Below, in pieces: positions 47,470-58,430 of a stretch of DNA of 64,000 bases. Positions within the stretch are counted from its first letter, which is position 1, and every line of letters begins with the position of its first letter. The notes beneath the pieces are model-generated. The model was not told the origin of the DNA and did no database searches. It saw nothing but the letters and a program-made list of their open reading frames with translations. The stretch spans positions 124,001 through 188,000 of the forward strand of contig JAUIRK010000813.1 of the NCBI GenBank assembly GCA_030549495.1, in the 5' to 3' direction. The position numbers and the translations under genes are program-made. The DNA comes from Nectonema munidae. Lineage: Eukaryota > Nematomorpha > Nectonematoida > Nectonematidae.

Positions 47470-47857
47470 GAAGTCAAATCGTGTTTGCACAATCTTTCGT
47501 AATACCGCTTTTTTCAGCTTAAATAATAGTTCCCGTGATTGGCCCTAGGAAATAGTGGTAGCAGATAAATCTATATCGATGCTGAAGTACCAAACATATT
47601 TACTTTCCATAGCAAAACCTAACTCCAGTTTACTCGAATACAATATGACTTTTTACAATTTATTTTGTGTAAATGTAGTACATGTACATTAGGGTGTGTC
47701 AAATATTGGAAAAAAAATATTTTTTTTTAGTTTTGCTCGATATTTTGTTTGATAAATTTCGTGTTTTTTAAAATAGCGTTTTTTGAATATGAAAAAACTT
47801 TGTATTTTATTACTTTTTTTCAAACTAGTAAACAAAAAAAACATTCACGTTAAATTA
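47470..47857. other. Intergenic DNA and possible element end
   Basis: At about 47680-47700 the sequence acattagggtgtgtcaaa looks like a transposon end for the unnamed gene to its right. The word atgtacattagg here is matched by inverted cctaatgtacat at 50041-50052. This makes 47680-50052 a candidate element span. Confidence 0.45.
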
Positions 47858-49765
47858 TTTAAATAAAATCTATCAAGTCTTTCTTTGATTCATTTTTAGA
47901 CATAATTTGTCTACTTGCATTCTGACAACGTATGTATCCATCACGTTTTTCATGTGTATAAACTTTAGCCAATGATTAAGATACTTGCTTAACACATCTT
48001 TCTATTGATTGAGAATGACATGGCCATTGTGGAACTTGCATAGTTTTGTCTATAAACTTTTTTATTTCAACGAATTAAGTTTAATAAAGATGAAGCATTG
48101 AAATTGATTAAAGGTGTTTTTCTTAATCGAACAGAATTATTCACAAGAAAGTGTTCTTTTTCTCTGATGTTTATTATCTTCTCTACACCAATTTTCCTTT
48201 CATTAATATCTTCAGAGCATACCAAGGCTTGAATAATCATTTCACTGAAAGCACACCATGCAGAACGTTTAATAGTAGGAAAAACGATGTTATTACTTCT
48301 TTTCGTTGAAGTCTTAGTAAATGAAGCTGCGACAAAACATGGCGTGGCCCTTCTATCCAAGATTGTTCAATTTATTAAATCAGCAAGGATAATAAACTCC
48401 AACTATATACTCTATGATAAGCTTTAAATTGTTTTAAAGTTTTCCTTTTCCATACTTAGAAATCTATAAACGACAAAATCTATTTGCTGTAGTTAACCAT
48501 CTTTGACTGGGCCAATTTCAAGAAAGCCAAGATCTTTCGAAATATTTCCTGTGTTGATAGCGTGTGATTCTATATCCACAAGCTTGATCAGTAGAAAGAT
48601 TTTTATAACTTTATCACTGAGAAAAATAAGAGGTTCTCCAATGCAAATTTTGGGAAAAGATGAATTTACTTCAAGTTTAGTTGCAGTATCAAGCATGTTT
48701 CCAAGTTTACCAGTCCATTTATTGTTTGATAAAATTTTACCATCTAAAGCTTTTATTAGATGTCTCAAAGGTAATTCATTAGTATGAAGAGCACAAACTA
48801 ACCAATTTAGTTTATGACAAAGTTTAGCTTTCCCATCCTGTATTAACATTAGTAGAGTCGCCTCCAATGGCTTTTGAGCTTTTATTATTGTCTTTTTTTC
48901 TCAAAAAATGGCCAGCAATAACTTTAGCTGGTTTTTTTCCTTCTAAACTTTTTTCAAGAACAAAGTGATAAAGATAGTCGTCACAACATACAGAATAATA
49001 TGTTTCTTTTATAGTACTTGGAAACTGTTGGTTTGAATTTTCTGGTTTTAGCAGGACTTTAGCGCGTTATCCTTACGTCCATCGAAAAATATACAGTCAG
49101 TTTCATTTTTTGAAAGAGCATCAAAATCATAGCTTAACTTTTTCTTGGGCTCTCTTAACTTTGTTATGATCTAATATGTATCTTTTATCATGTTGAGTGA
49201 TTAAACCGGCGTCTATTAACGCAGCGGTTGACTCAATCCAACACCGTATCTTAGACTATGCTTTGCCAGATTATGTATTTCCATCGTATTGTATTTTAAT
49301 TTGGGATTGAATTCATTTCACAGTCGTCATCATCATTTTCCGATTTTGTTTCAGCTTCTGACAAATACACGTTAAACACGAATCCCTAATCGAATTATTA
49401 TCAACAATTTTTTTTCCAAAGCTTTTCGTTTGTCTGTTAGTTTGTTTTTTGGTCTTTTCATGATCTGTTAAACCTTTTTGATAAGAGCCAAATGATCCAA
49501 TTTTTACTCTCAGATCCAAAATAAAGAAATTTCTTTAACAGGAATTTTACTTTTTTCAGGACAAGTGCAAATGATGTGTGCTTTATCTTCACAGCTATTA
49601 CAGTAAAATTCTTTGCAGCTATAAATTTTGCATTTACATTTTAAAATATCAAAAAGTCTATCAAGTTAAGTTTTCATTAACTTTAATTGTACCTCGTCCA
49701 AGAGACATATTTTTTGCCTGGTTCCAATATTCTTTTAATTTTTTATTATTTGAACTTTAGAAATT
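47858..49765 (-). pseudogene. Decayed gene of a second unnamed repeated family
   Basis: Read on the minus strand from right to left. About 49765-49520 holds KLKEYWNQAKNMSLGRGTIK, then CKCKIYSCKEFYCNSCEDKAH and ICTCPEKSKIPVKE, a cysteine-rich region. Further on come DLRVKIGSFGSYQKGL (49519-49313) and NETDCIFFDGRKD near 49100. Next are GHFLRKK, AIGGDSTNVNTGWEG across a frame change near 48860, and LNWLVCALHTNELPLRHLIKALDG (48820-48730). After a break follow RSAWCAFSEMIIQALVCSED and the tail VPQWPCHSQSIERCVKQVS, KRDGYIRCQNASR to 47858. I recall similar proteins repeated in arthropod and cnidarian genomes, probably RNase H-fold transposon products (motifs FFDG.KD and GDSTN.NTG), but I do not know a formal name. 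At least five breaks; inactive. Confidence 0.7.
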
Positions 49766-50134
49766 AAAATAGGTTGCTTGAACAAATTATTTGCATGCTT
49801 CCATTTTTCTATAATTTTTTGCATAGTAATTGAACAAGTTTATCAACTGAAAAATAATATAATTTCTAGGAAATTTAAAATTATTTTCTCAAAATTATAA
49901 AGCGTATCTGAAATTTATAATTTGAACATATTCAAAATGAGATTTACTGGGCTAAAACAAATTAAATTATAAAAATATTTTCGAAGTTTATTTGCAACTT
50001 TTTTGTGGTCGTGTAGAAAAACGTTTAATTTTCAACATTACCTAATGTACATTGATAAACACTCATTCACCAATACTAACAATAACACACAACAAATACG
50101 TAAATTGTGATAAACCCAAAAAACGCGTTTTTCA

Positions 50135-50216
50135 TTGATTCATTTATCCACACGATTCATTAATCCGCATAAATGGGCTGGAAACCAGTGTGCGGATAAA
50201 CGAGACATCACTGTAT
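50135..50216. repeat. Isolated Tigger/pogo-type end
   Basis: The sequence gtgcggataaacgagacatcactgta ends near 50216 (core ggataaacgagacatcactg). Its inverse, CAGTGATGTCTCGTTTATCC, is a standard pogo/Tigger terminus. An internal ttcatttatccacacgattcat phrase (50149-50170) resembles the spaced repeats of such ends. No transposase of this element was found, and the matching left end was not located. Confidence 0.6.
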
Positions 50217-50569
50217 ACCATTTTTAGTTCTATTTAGACTTTTTGCAACTACACGCTGTCTTTTTGCAAGTTTATTTCGTCCTTTCGCAATTCCGCTTTG
50301 TATTTTAGAAAGAGAAGTCAGAATTGCAAAAAGATGAAATACTAAAAAACATCACTAATCTGATATCTGTGTTAAGCTTAGGGGGCGAAAAAAGGAAGTA
50401 AACAGTCGCCGCCTCTTTAATGTCGGCACCTGAATCAATTAACCAAAGTCCTTTCTTACACTTAAGTTTTGAGATTGCTCGACATTTCTTTAATTTTTTT
50501 ATTGCAATATCTTTCAGTAGAGGTTGGAAACGCGTGAACTATTAAAAATGTTGTTCATAAAAAAGCAAG
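50217..50569. other. Intergenic DNA with the gcaattccg motif
   Basis: Between 50235 and 50335 there are four variants of ttttgcaa or its inverse (ctttttgcaac, tttttgcaag, tttcgcaattccg, gaattgcaaaaag), the same motif as at 27210-27340 and 28755-28870. Otherwise no gene. The ZW10-like 3' end begins just to the right. Confidence 0.55.
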
Positions 50570-50575
50570 TTTATT
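50570..50575 (-). terminator. Polyadenylation signal for the ZW10-like gene
   Basis: On the minus strand aataaa lies about 20 bases after the stop codon (seen as tttatt on the + strand). It is a good position for a short 3' UTR. Confidence 0.6.
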
Positions 50576-50595
50576 GATTATATAGACTTTTATAT

Positions 50596-52779
50596 TTAAT
50601 TTATTTTGGAAAGCGCATCTGCTCTATATGAGGTATTCTGAAAAACAGAACGTATAAGATGGCGCAAATCTTCTGTGGATAAATATAAAATTTTCTTATC
50701 AACTGCTCTACCAACAATATTAGATAAAGGCGATTCTAAGACAAATATGATTTCTTCCATTCTCTTCCATGCTGAGTTGATATGATCATCAGAGCATTCT
50801 TCATAATTTCCAAACATCAGCGACACTTGTTCCTTGAAATAAGCGATGTCATCAATGAGAATTTTACAGCCGTTTTCGGAGATGTCTTCTAAGCTCAAAA
50901 CTTCATCCATTAACACCTCCAGCATGAATGCGATCAGTGTATGCAAAATTATGGAGACAACTCGTGTGGGACAAACTTCGTTGATTTTTGACTTTACTAC
51001 TACATTCACGTAGTTCAAGCATTTGCTAAAGACAAATCTCAAGCATTCATTGAGCGAAATATGCTTTTCAGGCTGGTTCATGCTCAGATAGCAAAAAGAC
51101 TTGCCGCCTGAGAAGATGTCTTGCAAAGCACCCTTATACTGATTCATGTGAATATCAATGTATTCATAAACTTCCCTACTACAACTTGAAATATCCTGAC
51201 TCATTTCTTTCTCGTGCATATCCACTGCCCTTTCTTGCTGATTTAAGGTAGGGCTTTTGAAGTATACATTAAACAAATTATGCTTAATATAATTGATGTC
51301 ATTCAAAAAGACTAAGCACAACTTGAAGCTGACACTTAGGCTTTCGCAATGATGGGAGCATGCAAGGTTGACAAGGACCTTTATAGTATCTTTAGTACAA
51401 TCGAATAAGCTCTTCAACAGAATTTCCTTGTCCTCTCCCTCATACTCCTGAGTGTAATGGTCAACTTGAATGCTAATGTTTCGCAATAAGTTGATGTACT
51501 CTACGATCGAGGAAGAAGTTTTGCAAGTAGGAAAATCATTGGCATAAGCATTATCCAAAAAATTTTCGTCCAAAAATAAATGACTTTTTTCTGGCAAGAC
51601 CTCCAAATCCAAACCTTCACAAGAATGAAGATCTTTAAAACAAAGTTTGATCAACTCTATCGCTTTATCTTTTGTTTGGATGCAGAATTGAGTTAAGAAT
51701 TCTTTATCGAAATTTTCACAAAAGACTGAAAAACTTTTATCGCCTTTTACTAGAACTCCAATTTCCTTCAACTCGTTTTCTAATTCGATGAAATTTTTCA
51801 ATTCTTCTTTATATTCGTAGGCACATTCAGCGTCATCGCAAATACGAGGAATTAAATAATTTTTAATTAAAAAGTCAGGGAATTTTTGAAATAAATGTAA
51901 CAAAAGGGAATTATCATTTTTTATCGCGCTATCAGCCAAAAATTCAGAAAACGTTTTAGTGAATTTAACGAAATTTTGACAAATCATTTCTGAAAAGAAG
52001 TATGAAAAAGTGCTCTCCAAACGTTCACCTTCATCATCAGTTAAGTCACATGTGAAAGCGCTTTCCGATTTACTAACTTTTAGAGAGAACTGACATGTGC
52101 ATATTCTCTGAAAGACAAATTTGAACATTTTCTCAGTTAAATTCACAAAAAAAAGTTTGCGCGAATCAAGTAATTCGGAGTAATCAAAAAATTTAGAAAG
52201 AGAAAAATACTTTGAATTTAGATTAACTACAAATCGGCATTCTTCAAAAACGAAAAATTCATCATTGCACAGATTCAGTAAAAAATCTTTCAACCCACAT
52301 TGAAGGGCGGAAATTTCCCTTGAAAGTTGTGAATTCTCAAAAAATTGGATTAAATTGTCCTGATCCTTTTTAGCTTTAAGATTTGAAACAATATTTGAAA
52401 TTTGGTCAATCTTTTCAAAACACTTTTCGTAATATTCCCCATCAAACTGACTCTTACATTCTTTATATGCAAGATGGATACTTTGAAGATTTGATAAACA
52501 TTCAATGCTTTTTTCGATAAATGAAACATCACTTTTAATTTCTTCGTGATTTAGAAAGAGTTCTTCGAGTTGCTGGTTATTATAACTTTTAGCAACGACA
52601 TTTGCTTCATCCAAAAGAGTTAAGAATCTTTTATTCTGAGCATTTATAACTTCAAGCTTTTCCTTTTCAATGTCAACAGCTTCTTTGCTAAAATACATGC
52701 TAACACCATCACACGAAGAATCAATATCATCCAAAACTTGGAATAAATATTCGTTCACGTCTTCGCTAACATTCAACAT
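50596..52779 (-). CDS. ZW10: Centromere/kinetochore protein zw10 homologue
   Basis: A 727-residue protein in one intact frame from ATG 52779; human ZW10 is 779 residues. The N-terminal third is helical with coiled-coil character (residues 30-110, for example EKLEVINAQNKRFLTLLDEA). The end is diagnostic: SAWKRMEEIIFVLESPL, then LSTEDLRHLIRSVFQNTSYRADALSKI (from about residue 701), corresponding to the RALFQNTERRAAALAKIK end of vertebrate ZW10. VVSIILHTLIAFMLEVLMDEVLSLEDIS (about 620-650) also fits the family. ZW10 works in the RZZ complex at kinetochores, recruiting dynein and checkpoint proteins, and in the NRZ tethering complex for Golgi-to-ER vesicles. Overall divergence is high, so the name rests mainly on the C-terminal half. 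No intron. Many short frames on the opposite strand here are shadows. Confidence 0.88.
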   Translation of the reverse strand: MLNVSEDVNEYLFQVLDDIDSSCDGVSMYFSKEAVDIEKEKLEVINAQNKRFLTLLDEANVVAKSYNNQQLEELFLNHEEIKSDVSFIEKSIECLSNLQSIHLAYKECKSQFDGEYYEKCFEKIDQISNIVSNLKAKKDQDNLIQFFENSQLSREISALQCGLKDFLLNLCNDEFFVFEECRFVVNLNSKYFSLSKFFDYSELLDSRKLFFVNLTEKMFKFVFQRICTCQFSLKVSKSESAFTCDLTDDEGERLESTFSYFFSEMICQNFVKFTKTFSEFLADSAIKNDNSLLLHLFQKFPDFLIKNYLIPRICDDAECAYEYKEELKNFIELENELKEIGVLVKGDKSFSVFCENFDKEFLTQFCIQTKDKAIELIKLCFKDLHSCEGLDLEVLPEKSHLFLDENFLDNAYANDFPTCKTSSSIVEYINLLRNISIQVDHYTQEYEGEDKEILLKSLFDCTKDTIKVLVNLACSHHCESLSVSFKLCLVFLNDINYIKHNLFNVYFKSPTLNQQERAVDMHEKEMSQDISSCSREVYEYIDIHMNQYKGALQDIFSGGKSFCYLSMNQPEKHISLNECLRFVFSKCLNYVNVVVKSKINEVCPTRVVSIILHTLIAFMLEVLMDEVLSLEDISENGCKILIDDIAYFKEQVSLMFGNYEECSDDHINSAWKRMEEIIFVLESPLSNIVGRAVDKKILYLSTEDLRHLIRSVFQNTSYRADALSKIN

Positions 52780-53033
52780 CTTGAAAAATCGGTCACTTTT
52801 TCTTTCTTCTAAAAGAGAAATTCACAGAAAAAGGAATATTAGAAAAATCAAGACAAACAATTTGTTGGTATATCTTTTTCTTTCTAAATATCAAAAACTC
52901 TCTATCGAAGAGTTGAATTTTAAAACATACATTATTATTTTTTGATTGAACAAATTTATTGAGTAAAAAACGGAAAAATTTATAAAACATGAAATCTTGG
53001 ATAGTTTGAGTTATAAAGACTCACCTGCAGTAC
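52780..53033. other. 5' flank of the ZW10-like gene
   Basis: AT-rich, probably the promoter and 5' UTR of the minus-strand gene. No TATA box or other motif could be assigned with confidence. The next repeat begins at 53034. Confidence 0.4.
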
Positions 53034-53304
53034 CAGGGCTGTGCAGTCGAAGTGTGGAATCGGTGGAGCCGAACATTTTGAGGAGTCGGAGTCTTTATAT
53101 TTTAAAAATAGTTTTATTCATAATTGGTGGATTAAAAAATAAATTCATAGAAATAATCTTTAGTGCACAAGGTTGCAAAAACGCAACATAAAAAATCTTT
53201 ATATTTTGGTCTAATGTTCTTTTGCAACTTATAGAAAAAGGCCAAAATATTCAATTAAATTAAAGAATGAACTTTTTTATTACACAAATACCTTGTAAGG
53301 CATA

Positions 53305-53660
53305 CACGGGTAACCTAGGGCCCGCGGACCAAATCGGGCCTGTGAAGGCTTTTCATCTGGCCCCCAGAAACTTTTGATTAAAAAAGCTTTCCCTAAAATC
53401 ATAGATTTTGCAAGAAAAAAAGTGTCACTATTTGGGAGTACTTATAAATGTGAGCAGCTATTTACCAAAATGAAATACACAAATTCAAAAACAAGTTCAA
53501 GGCTGACAGATAATCACCTCGAAAATAACCAAAGAGTAACGGCCTCCAGCATTTCACCAAATATTGAGCGACTGGTAAGAAACACCAAGCCTAAATTACG
53601 CATTAGAATGAGGTTATGTTACAATTTTTCTCATTTGTCATTATAAAATTAATACACTGT
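53305..53660 (+). pseudogene. hAT fossil, GTF2IRD2-like C-terminus
   Basis: A terminus-like sequence at 53305 (cacgggtaacctagggcccg, then gcggaccaaatcgggcc) precedes a + strand frame 53374-53646. It reads IIDFARKKVSLFGSTYKCEQLF, then KMKYTNSKTSSRLTDNHLEN and ISPNIERLV. This is the C-terminal dimerisation region of the hAT group that gave rise to GTF2IRD2 and related genes (consensus SLFGSTY.CEQ.FS.MK..KSK.RSRLTD.HL). The rest of the gene is missing. The right end was not found. Confidence 0.75.
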
Positions 53661-53746
53661 GCATTTCAATAAATTGTTTTTAATAAATTATTTTGCTTTT
53701 ACTATTTTTGTTTTCATAACCTTTCTATATAAAGCAACGCCTCCTA

Positions 53747-55560
53747 TTAAAAAATTGATACACAAATCCATAAATGTTTATTTGCTAAGGCTTCTTCTAT
53801 ATTTGGTTCTATGCTGCTGTGAAGGAGGCTTAAGTCGCCTCTGTTTGCGATTTGCAAACGATTTCTTTGTCTGCTGAGGAGCTGTTTTATAACACTGAAA
53901 CTGCGTTCACGTTCAGCCATATACGTAGTAGGAAAAGCAATGAAAATCTTAATTTTTTTCCATAATTTCGGAAATTTTTCAGGAATGCAAGGTTGAATCC
54001 AAAAGGTATGATATGATTTTTTGACGAGAGGCCTCAACTCGAAATCATTTTTTAAGAGAATCAATTCTTCTTGCGTTTCAAAATTAGTTTCATCTGTTGT
54101 ATCATAAAGAAAAGGATTAATGAGTGAGTCAGGTATAGATCATGATATCTAAATGTCATGTTTTTGTGTAGAAAGGTCAAATGCTCACAATAAACAAGGA
54201 GATCATCTACTGTAGGACGATCAAACATCAAGTCTTTTTTTGAGAATATTCAAATTTGAAAATTGGGATAGCTCTCCACGACCAATATGTCTGGAAAGTG
54301 AATTTTTCAATGAATGCACAAATAACAGATTTTGTCTTCATGAGATTTACCTCAGATCCTTGCAGTTGCAGATTTAGCTCGTTAAATATGGTGAACAGGT
54401 CTGTCAAGTAGGCCCCAACACTTTTGCAAGCTATGAGCTCATCACTTAGCGAAGCACATTTATTTTCTCTGAGAAAAGTTATGATGGTCTCAGATAGAGA
54501 GTAAAACCGCTTCAACTAATTTCCTCTTGATAAGACTTCGGTGTGTAAAAGCAGGCGATCAAATTCTTCATTGTTGTCTTTGCAAAGTTGACGAAATAAT
54601 CGCGAGTTACATTTTATTTTGTTCACTGCTGACATAATGTTATCAAGATATTTATGAAGAGGTTCATTCAAGTTTTTTGCAACTAAGTGCTGACGATGAA
54701 TAACATAGTGAACCGTGAGACAATTGGGAACATGTTTTTTTAAAAAAACAAGGAGACCTTTTTGTCTTCCCATTAAGGCTGGAGCTCCATCAATTGAACA
54801 AGCAAAGATATTACTCAGAGGAATTTCCTTCTCTTTGAAAAACGCATAAACTTTATTGAAATTTGATTCGCTTTTAGTGTCAGTTTCAAGTTCATCCGCA
54901 AAAAAACTCTTGTGAACCTTTTCCATCTTTAATGAAACAGACATACGCTAAAAGCAATGCTTCAATATCTGGAAGAGTAGATTCGTCGAACTGCAAACTG
55001 AATTGTTGACTTCTGAGTGTCTCATATAAGGTTTCTTGAATATTGCACGCCACTCATCAATTCTTGTTTGTACTGAATTATTACCAAGTTGGATTGAATT
55101 CAAAATAGTTTTGGGAAAAGGATGATGCACTACAGTACTGAGAACTTCTTCTATAGCTGGTAAAATAAGTTGTTCTCCAATTGTGTGAGGTTTCCCTGAT
55201 TTAGCTAATATTAGTGATAAACGATGAAATTCGATTCCAGTAATTTATCACGTAAGTTTTTTAAATGGTGGCTGGTGGGCTGATAGGTAGAGGCGTCGCC
55301 TACGGATCCAAAGCCTTTGGGTTCGAATCCCAGCGATGCCATCGACTTATCATAAAAAGTTCATCAGTGCAGATATGGAAGTTTCTACTTCCCTTGCATG
55401 AAACACCCTGTCAAAAAAAAATATATGAAATTTTTTCATTTGCTTTGTTTGAATGCATTTTGTTCAAAGATCAGAAAACCTGGATGGTTTCATTGCTTCA
55501 TTTGAAAATACCTTTTCGCAAAGGAGACACGTCGGCTGTTGTTCATTTTTTAAAAATGGA
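53747..55560 (-). pseudogene. hAT transposase relic, ZBED5-like, with SINE insertion
   Basis: On the minus strand, from right: KFGFIPFLKNEQQPTCLLCEKVF and NEAMKPSRFSDL, a BED-type finger (55580-55464). After the SINE at 55265 come QFDESTLPDIEAL-type sequence (about 55000-54950) and the frame 54944-54516 with IFACSIDGAPALMGRQKGLL, VHYVIHRQHLVAKNL, RLFRQLCKDNNEEFDRLLLHTEV. Then LTDLFTIFNELNLQLQG (54515-54228) and the C-terminus at 54064-53747: RPLVKKSYHTFW, FPTTYMAERERSFSVIKQLLSRQRNRLQI. All major parts are present in order, in at least four frames. The Asp of SIDGAPALMG, the hAT catalytic block, is intact. Confidence 0.87.
55268..55430 (+). repeat. tRNA-derived SINE, second family
   Basis: The head has an A box (tgggctgatagg, 55276-55287) and a perfect B box (gggttcgaatccc, about 55319-55331), with ggtggc and gatgcca at the ends of the tRNA-like part. 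The body ends in an A-rich tail (about 55410-55420). It interrupts the ZBED5-like hAT relic between finger and catalytic region. It differs from the SINE at 59 and 42237. Confidence 0.75.
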
Positions 55561-55900
55561 ATAAACCCAAACTTTTGAAAATCTTTTTTAAGAGAATGTA
55601 AGAAGGAGATAAAACGACAAATACAAACCAATAAAAAACATTTCAATAAATTATCTTGAAGAAAATAGATCAAACATTTTGCGTTGCGACATAAAGTACA
55701 CGGGCTTACGATTCAGGACAGTTGGAGACTTAAAATATTTAAGACATAAAAGTTGACATTGCATAATTATAAATTCTTATTCAAAGTCGCATAAAAATAT
55801 AATTAAAAAAAAGATGGAGTTGGAGTCGATAAATTATAAATAATTGAGTAGGAATGGGAAAATTGTAAATAAGTTGAGTCCGAGTCGCTCATGAGTTATT

Positions 55901-57815
55901 TTCTATAGTCGTATAGATAGCACTAAATATTTGAAATAAAAGTATAAATTTTAGGTCGCCAAAAAATATGAAGCCTATAGGTCCCAGCGTTATCTAATAT
56001 AGAACAGGTTGAATGGGGATTAACTGTACTCATATTTTAGCTCTTTTAAATATTATAATATATTAAGAGAAATGCTAAATTAAAAATAGTGAATTTAAGA
56101 ATCAAATTGTGTAATGTAACGTAAGACATAATTAAAGGTAATGGTTGAAATGTTTTAGATTATAAATGCTCAGAATCAGCCATGTTTATTCAACCTTTCG
56201 TAGCTTATACATTTCGAGGAATCCAAAGAAAAGCATCGGGGAGGACACAAAATTTTCTGCATACGATTCCGATTGCGATACTTGAAAAAAGCACGTCCCT
56301 TACATTTCCCGAAGTTTGAAAAATTAACAACGTCGATGTTTGGAACGAAGAGATGTAAAATACACATTTCTCTTACTTTCAAAGATGAGAGAGAGTCTTT
56401 GTAAACTCCAGAAAAGAAGACTCAATTCAAAAATTCTAAATCATTTCAATCAGGTCCACCTCAAAAAGAATCCATTCGTTTATAATGAGACTTGACGCCA
56501 ACAAATTAAAAAATATCCTATACTCTTATAAATATATCTGTGGAAGCTGATATATTCGCCATACAAGTCAAGATTTCGTTAATAGACGACGAACATCTTC
56601 ATCTTAATAGAACTTCCAAAAACAAAGAAAGCTTCTTACATGCATTTTTATAATTATTAAAAAGGTAGCGCTTTCTCATCATCCTAAAATTTATGAATCA
56701 CTTTTCAACTTTTTAGAAAGACATTTTCAGTAGGATGTACTTATAATTTATCATTTTCCAACTCCTAATTAAATCTTTATATTCATATGCATGACTCTTT
56801 TCCTTAAATATAATATATATTTTACATAATTATATATTTTTTTTCTCAATTTGATTTTATAGTTTATAAAACTCAAGAATGTTTGTTGAAAAGCACCTTT
56901 TTTTGTAATAAAGTATTTTCCATTAATTCTGAAAGAAATGAATTATTTTAAAATAAAAGATACTTATATTAAATCTTCTAAAAGCAAAATGAAATATTTA
57001 AACATTTTAAAACTTACAAATGTGGTCACTGAAGAAGGCAATTTTAAGATTATATAAATATCTACATTATAACTACATATATTTATCTACATATAACATT
57101 TGTATGGAGTAGAGAAAAAGTATCGTTGGTAGTTATGATCAAGAATACAAGGCTGCACTATTGTTACTGTTGAACAATGAGAGATTTCACTCGGGATTAG
57201 AAGCAAGAACTTGTAGTATGACAGTCAGACATTCAAACATATAGATATTAAACCAATGTTATGGAATATTTATGGTCAAAATCGCTTAGATAATATAATA
57301 ATAGCTAATTCCATTAAAGTAACATGACGAAGAGAAAAAACATATTTCAAGAAGTTGATAATAAAATACACTCAAATTGGTTTTCTTTCTGGATGAAAAG
57401 AAAACATACGGGAAAATAGTTCAAATTATTAAACCTCCAAAGGTACCTCGTGAAAAATTCCTAAATCAAAGATCAGTAAAAAAATTCGCATATTTCAAAA
57501 TCCATAAATTAAAATACACATCATAAAATTATAATATAAAATTAATGAAAGGATGTTTAACTAAAATAATTGATTTGGAGAGTTTGGACCATACAAGATG
57601 CATTTTAACCATTTTTTACAAAATTAAATATTTTTAAAATTTTGTAGTCAAGCTTCATTTTATCAACCAGGGTTGGGGTTGATGCTAGATAAAGATTCTG
57701 ATTTTTTCATTTCAAAAATTATAATTTTGATATCGATTCTCAAAATATGATCTAAATTCTGATTATTAAAAAACACATTTGTAGATATTTACAAGCGAGT
57801 TTAGCTAGCTATGGA
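55901..57815. other. AT-rich intergenic DNA
   Basis: No gene recognised. The segment 57660-57780 starts with cagggttggggttgatg and continues with agattctgatttttt. Similar phrases occur inverted near 60650-60710 (aatctgattttt, aatcagaatcgg). These could be the two ends of a larger decayed element into which the Tigger below was inserted, but the outer ends do not match well. Confidence 0.4.
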
Positions 57816-58080
57816 AAGGTGGATTGATTTAGTTTCCAGTAGCTTACCGAATTATCATCTGCGCTGATGCTCGATTCGCCAAAATATGCAGATACTTGTT
57901 TATCACAGCTGTCAAGCACTGAAAGAGAGGTGCCCTCGACTTCGGGCCAAAGAAATGAAAAAACTGAGTTTTCAGCTTTTCACGAATCTCTGCTCATTCT
58001 ATTGAAATACATCTTTGAAGCTTCTAGGAAAGCTCTAGCCCAGCGTTTCACCTGGGCAATAATTACACCGCTATAATTTT
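57816..58080 (+). other. Unrecognised coding-like segment
   Basis: A 69-codon frame at 57867-58076 reads DTCLSQLSSTEREVPSTSGQ and ASRKALAQRF. Composition is less AT-rich than the flanks. The serine-rich phrase with PSTSGQ resembles linkers in ZBED-type hAT proteins, but this is weak. No function is claimed. Confidence 0.25.
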
Positions 58081-58430
58081 GACCCAAATACACATAAATA
58101 CACTTAGAATAACTTAAATACACTTGAGTATACTCATTTAAATTTGAAAAAAGATTAAACAATAAATTTTTTTAATACTGATTTGTTCAAGTTAAAATTC
58201 AAAACTCAATCTAATCTAATGAATAAGAATATTATTGAATCTATCTGACTGTACTAAATATTGAAAAAATTTTATGAACAATTATTTTTGAATATTTGTT
58301 ACCCACAAGTATGACATTTAAATCACAATAATAGAAATAAGTTTGAGAACTTCTGTTAAATCGTAGTGGCAAAATAAAAAATGTTAGTGTTATAAATAGC
58401 AAGTCGCTAGCGTTTTTATTGATTCAAAAA

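Larger units (their letters stand above)
53034..55900. repeat. GGAGTCGG-type hAT repeat, copy B, split by insertions
   Basis: The left end CAGGGCTGTGCAGTCG (from 53034) and left arm to about 53300 match copy A at 33490-33760. The right arm, about 55566-55900, matches copy A at 36530-36885 (for example gattcaggaca near 55711 and 36672). The ends contain ggagtcggagtc and gagtccgagtcg. Between the arms lie two hAT fossils and a SINE. The right terminus is blurred. Confidence 0.7.

Noticed and set aside
55268-55342. Candidate tRNA gene
   Set aside because: It has an A-rich tail and sits inside a hAT relic; a SINE insertion explains it better.
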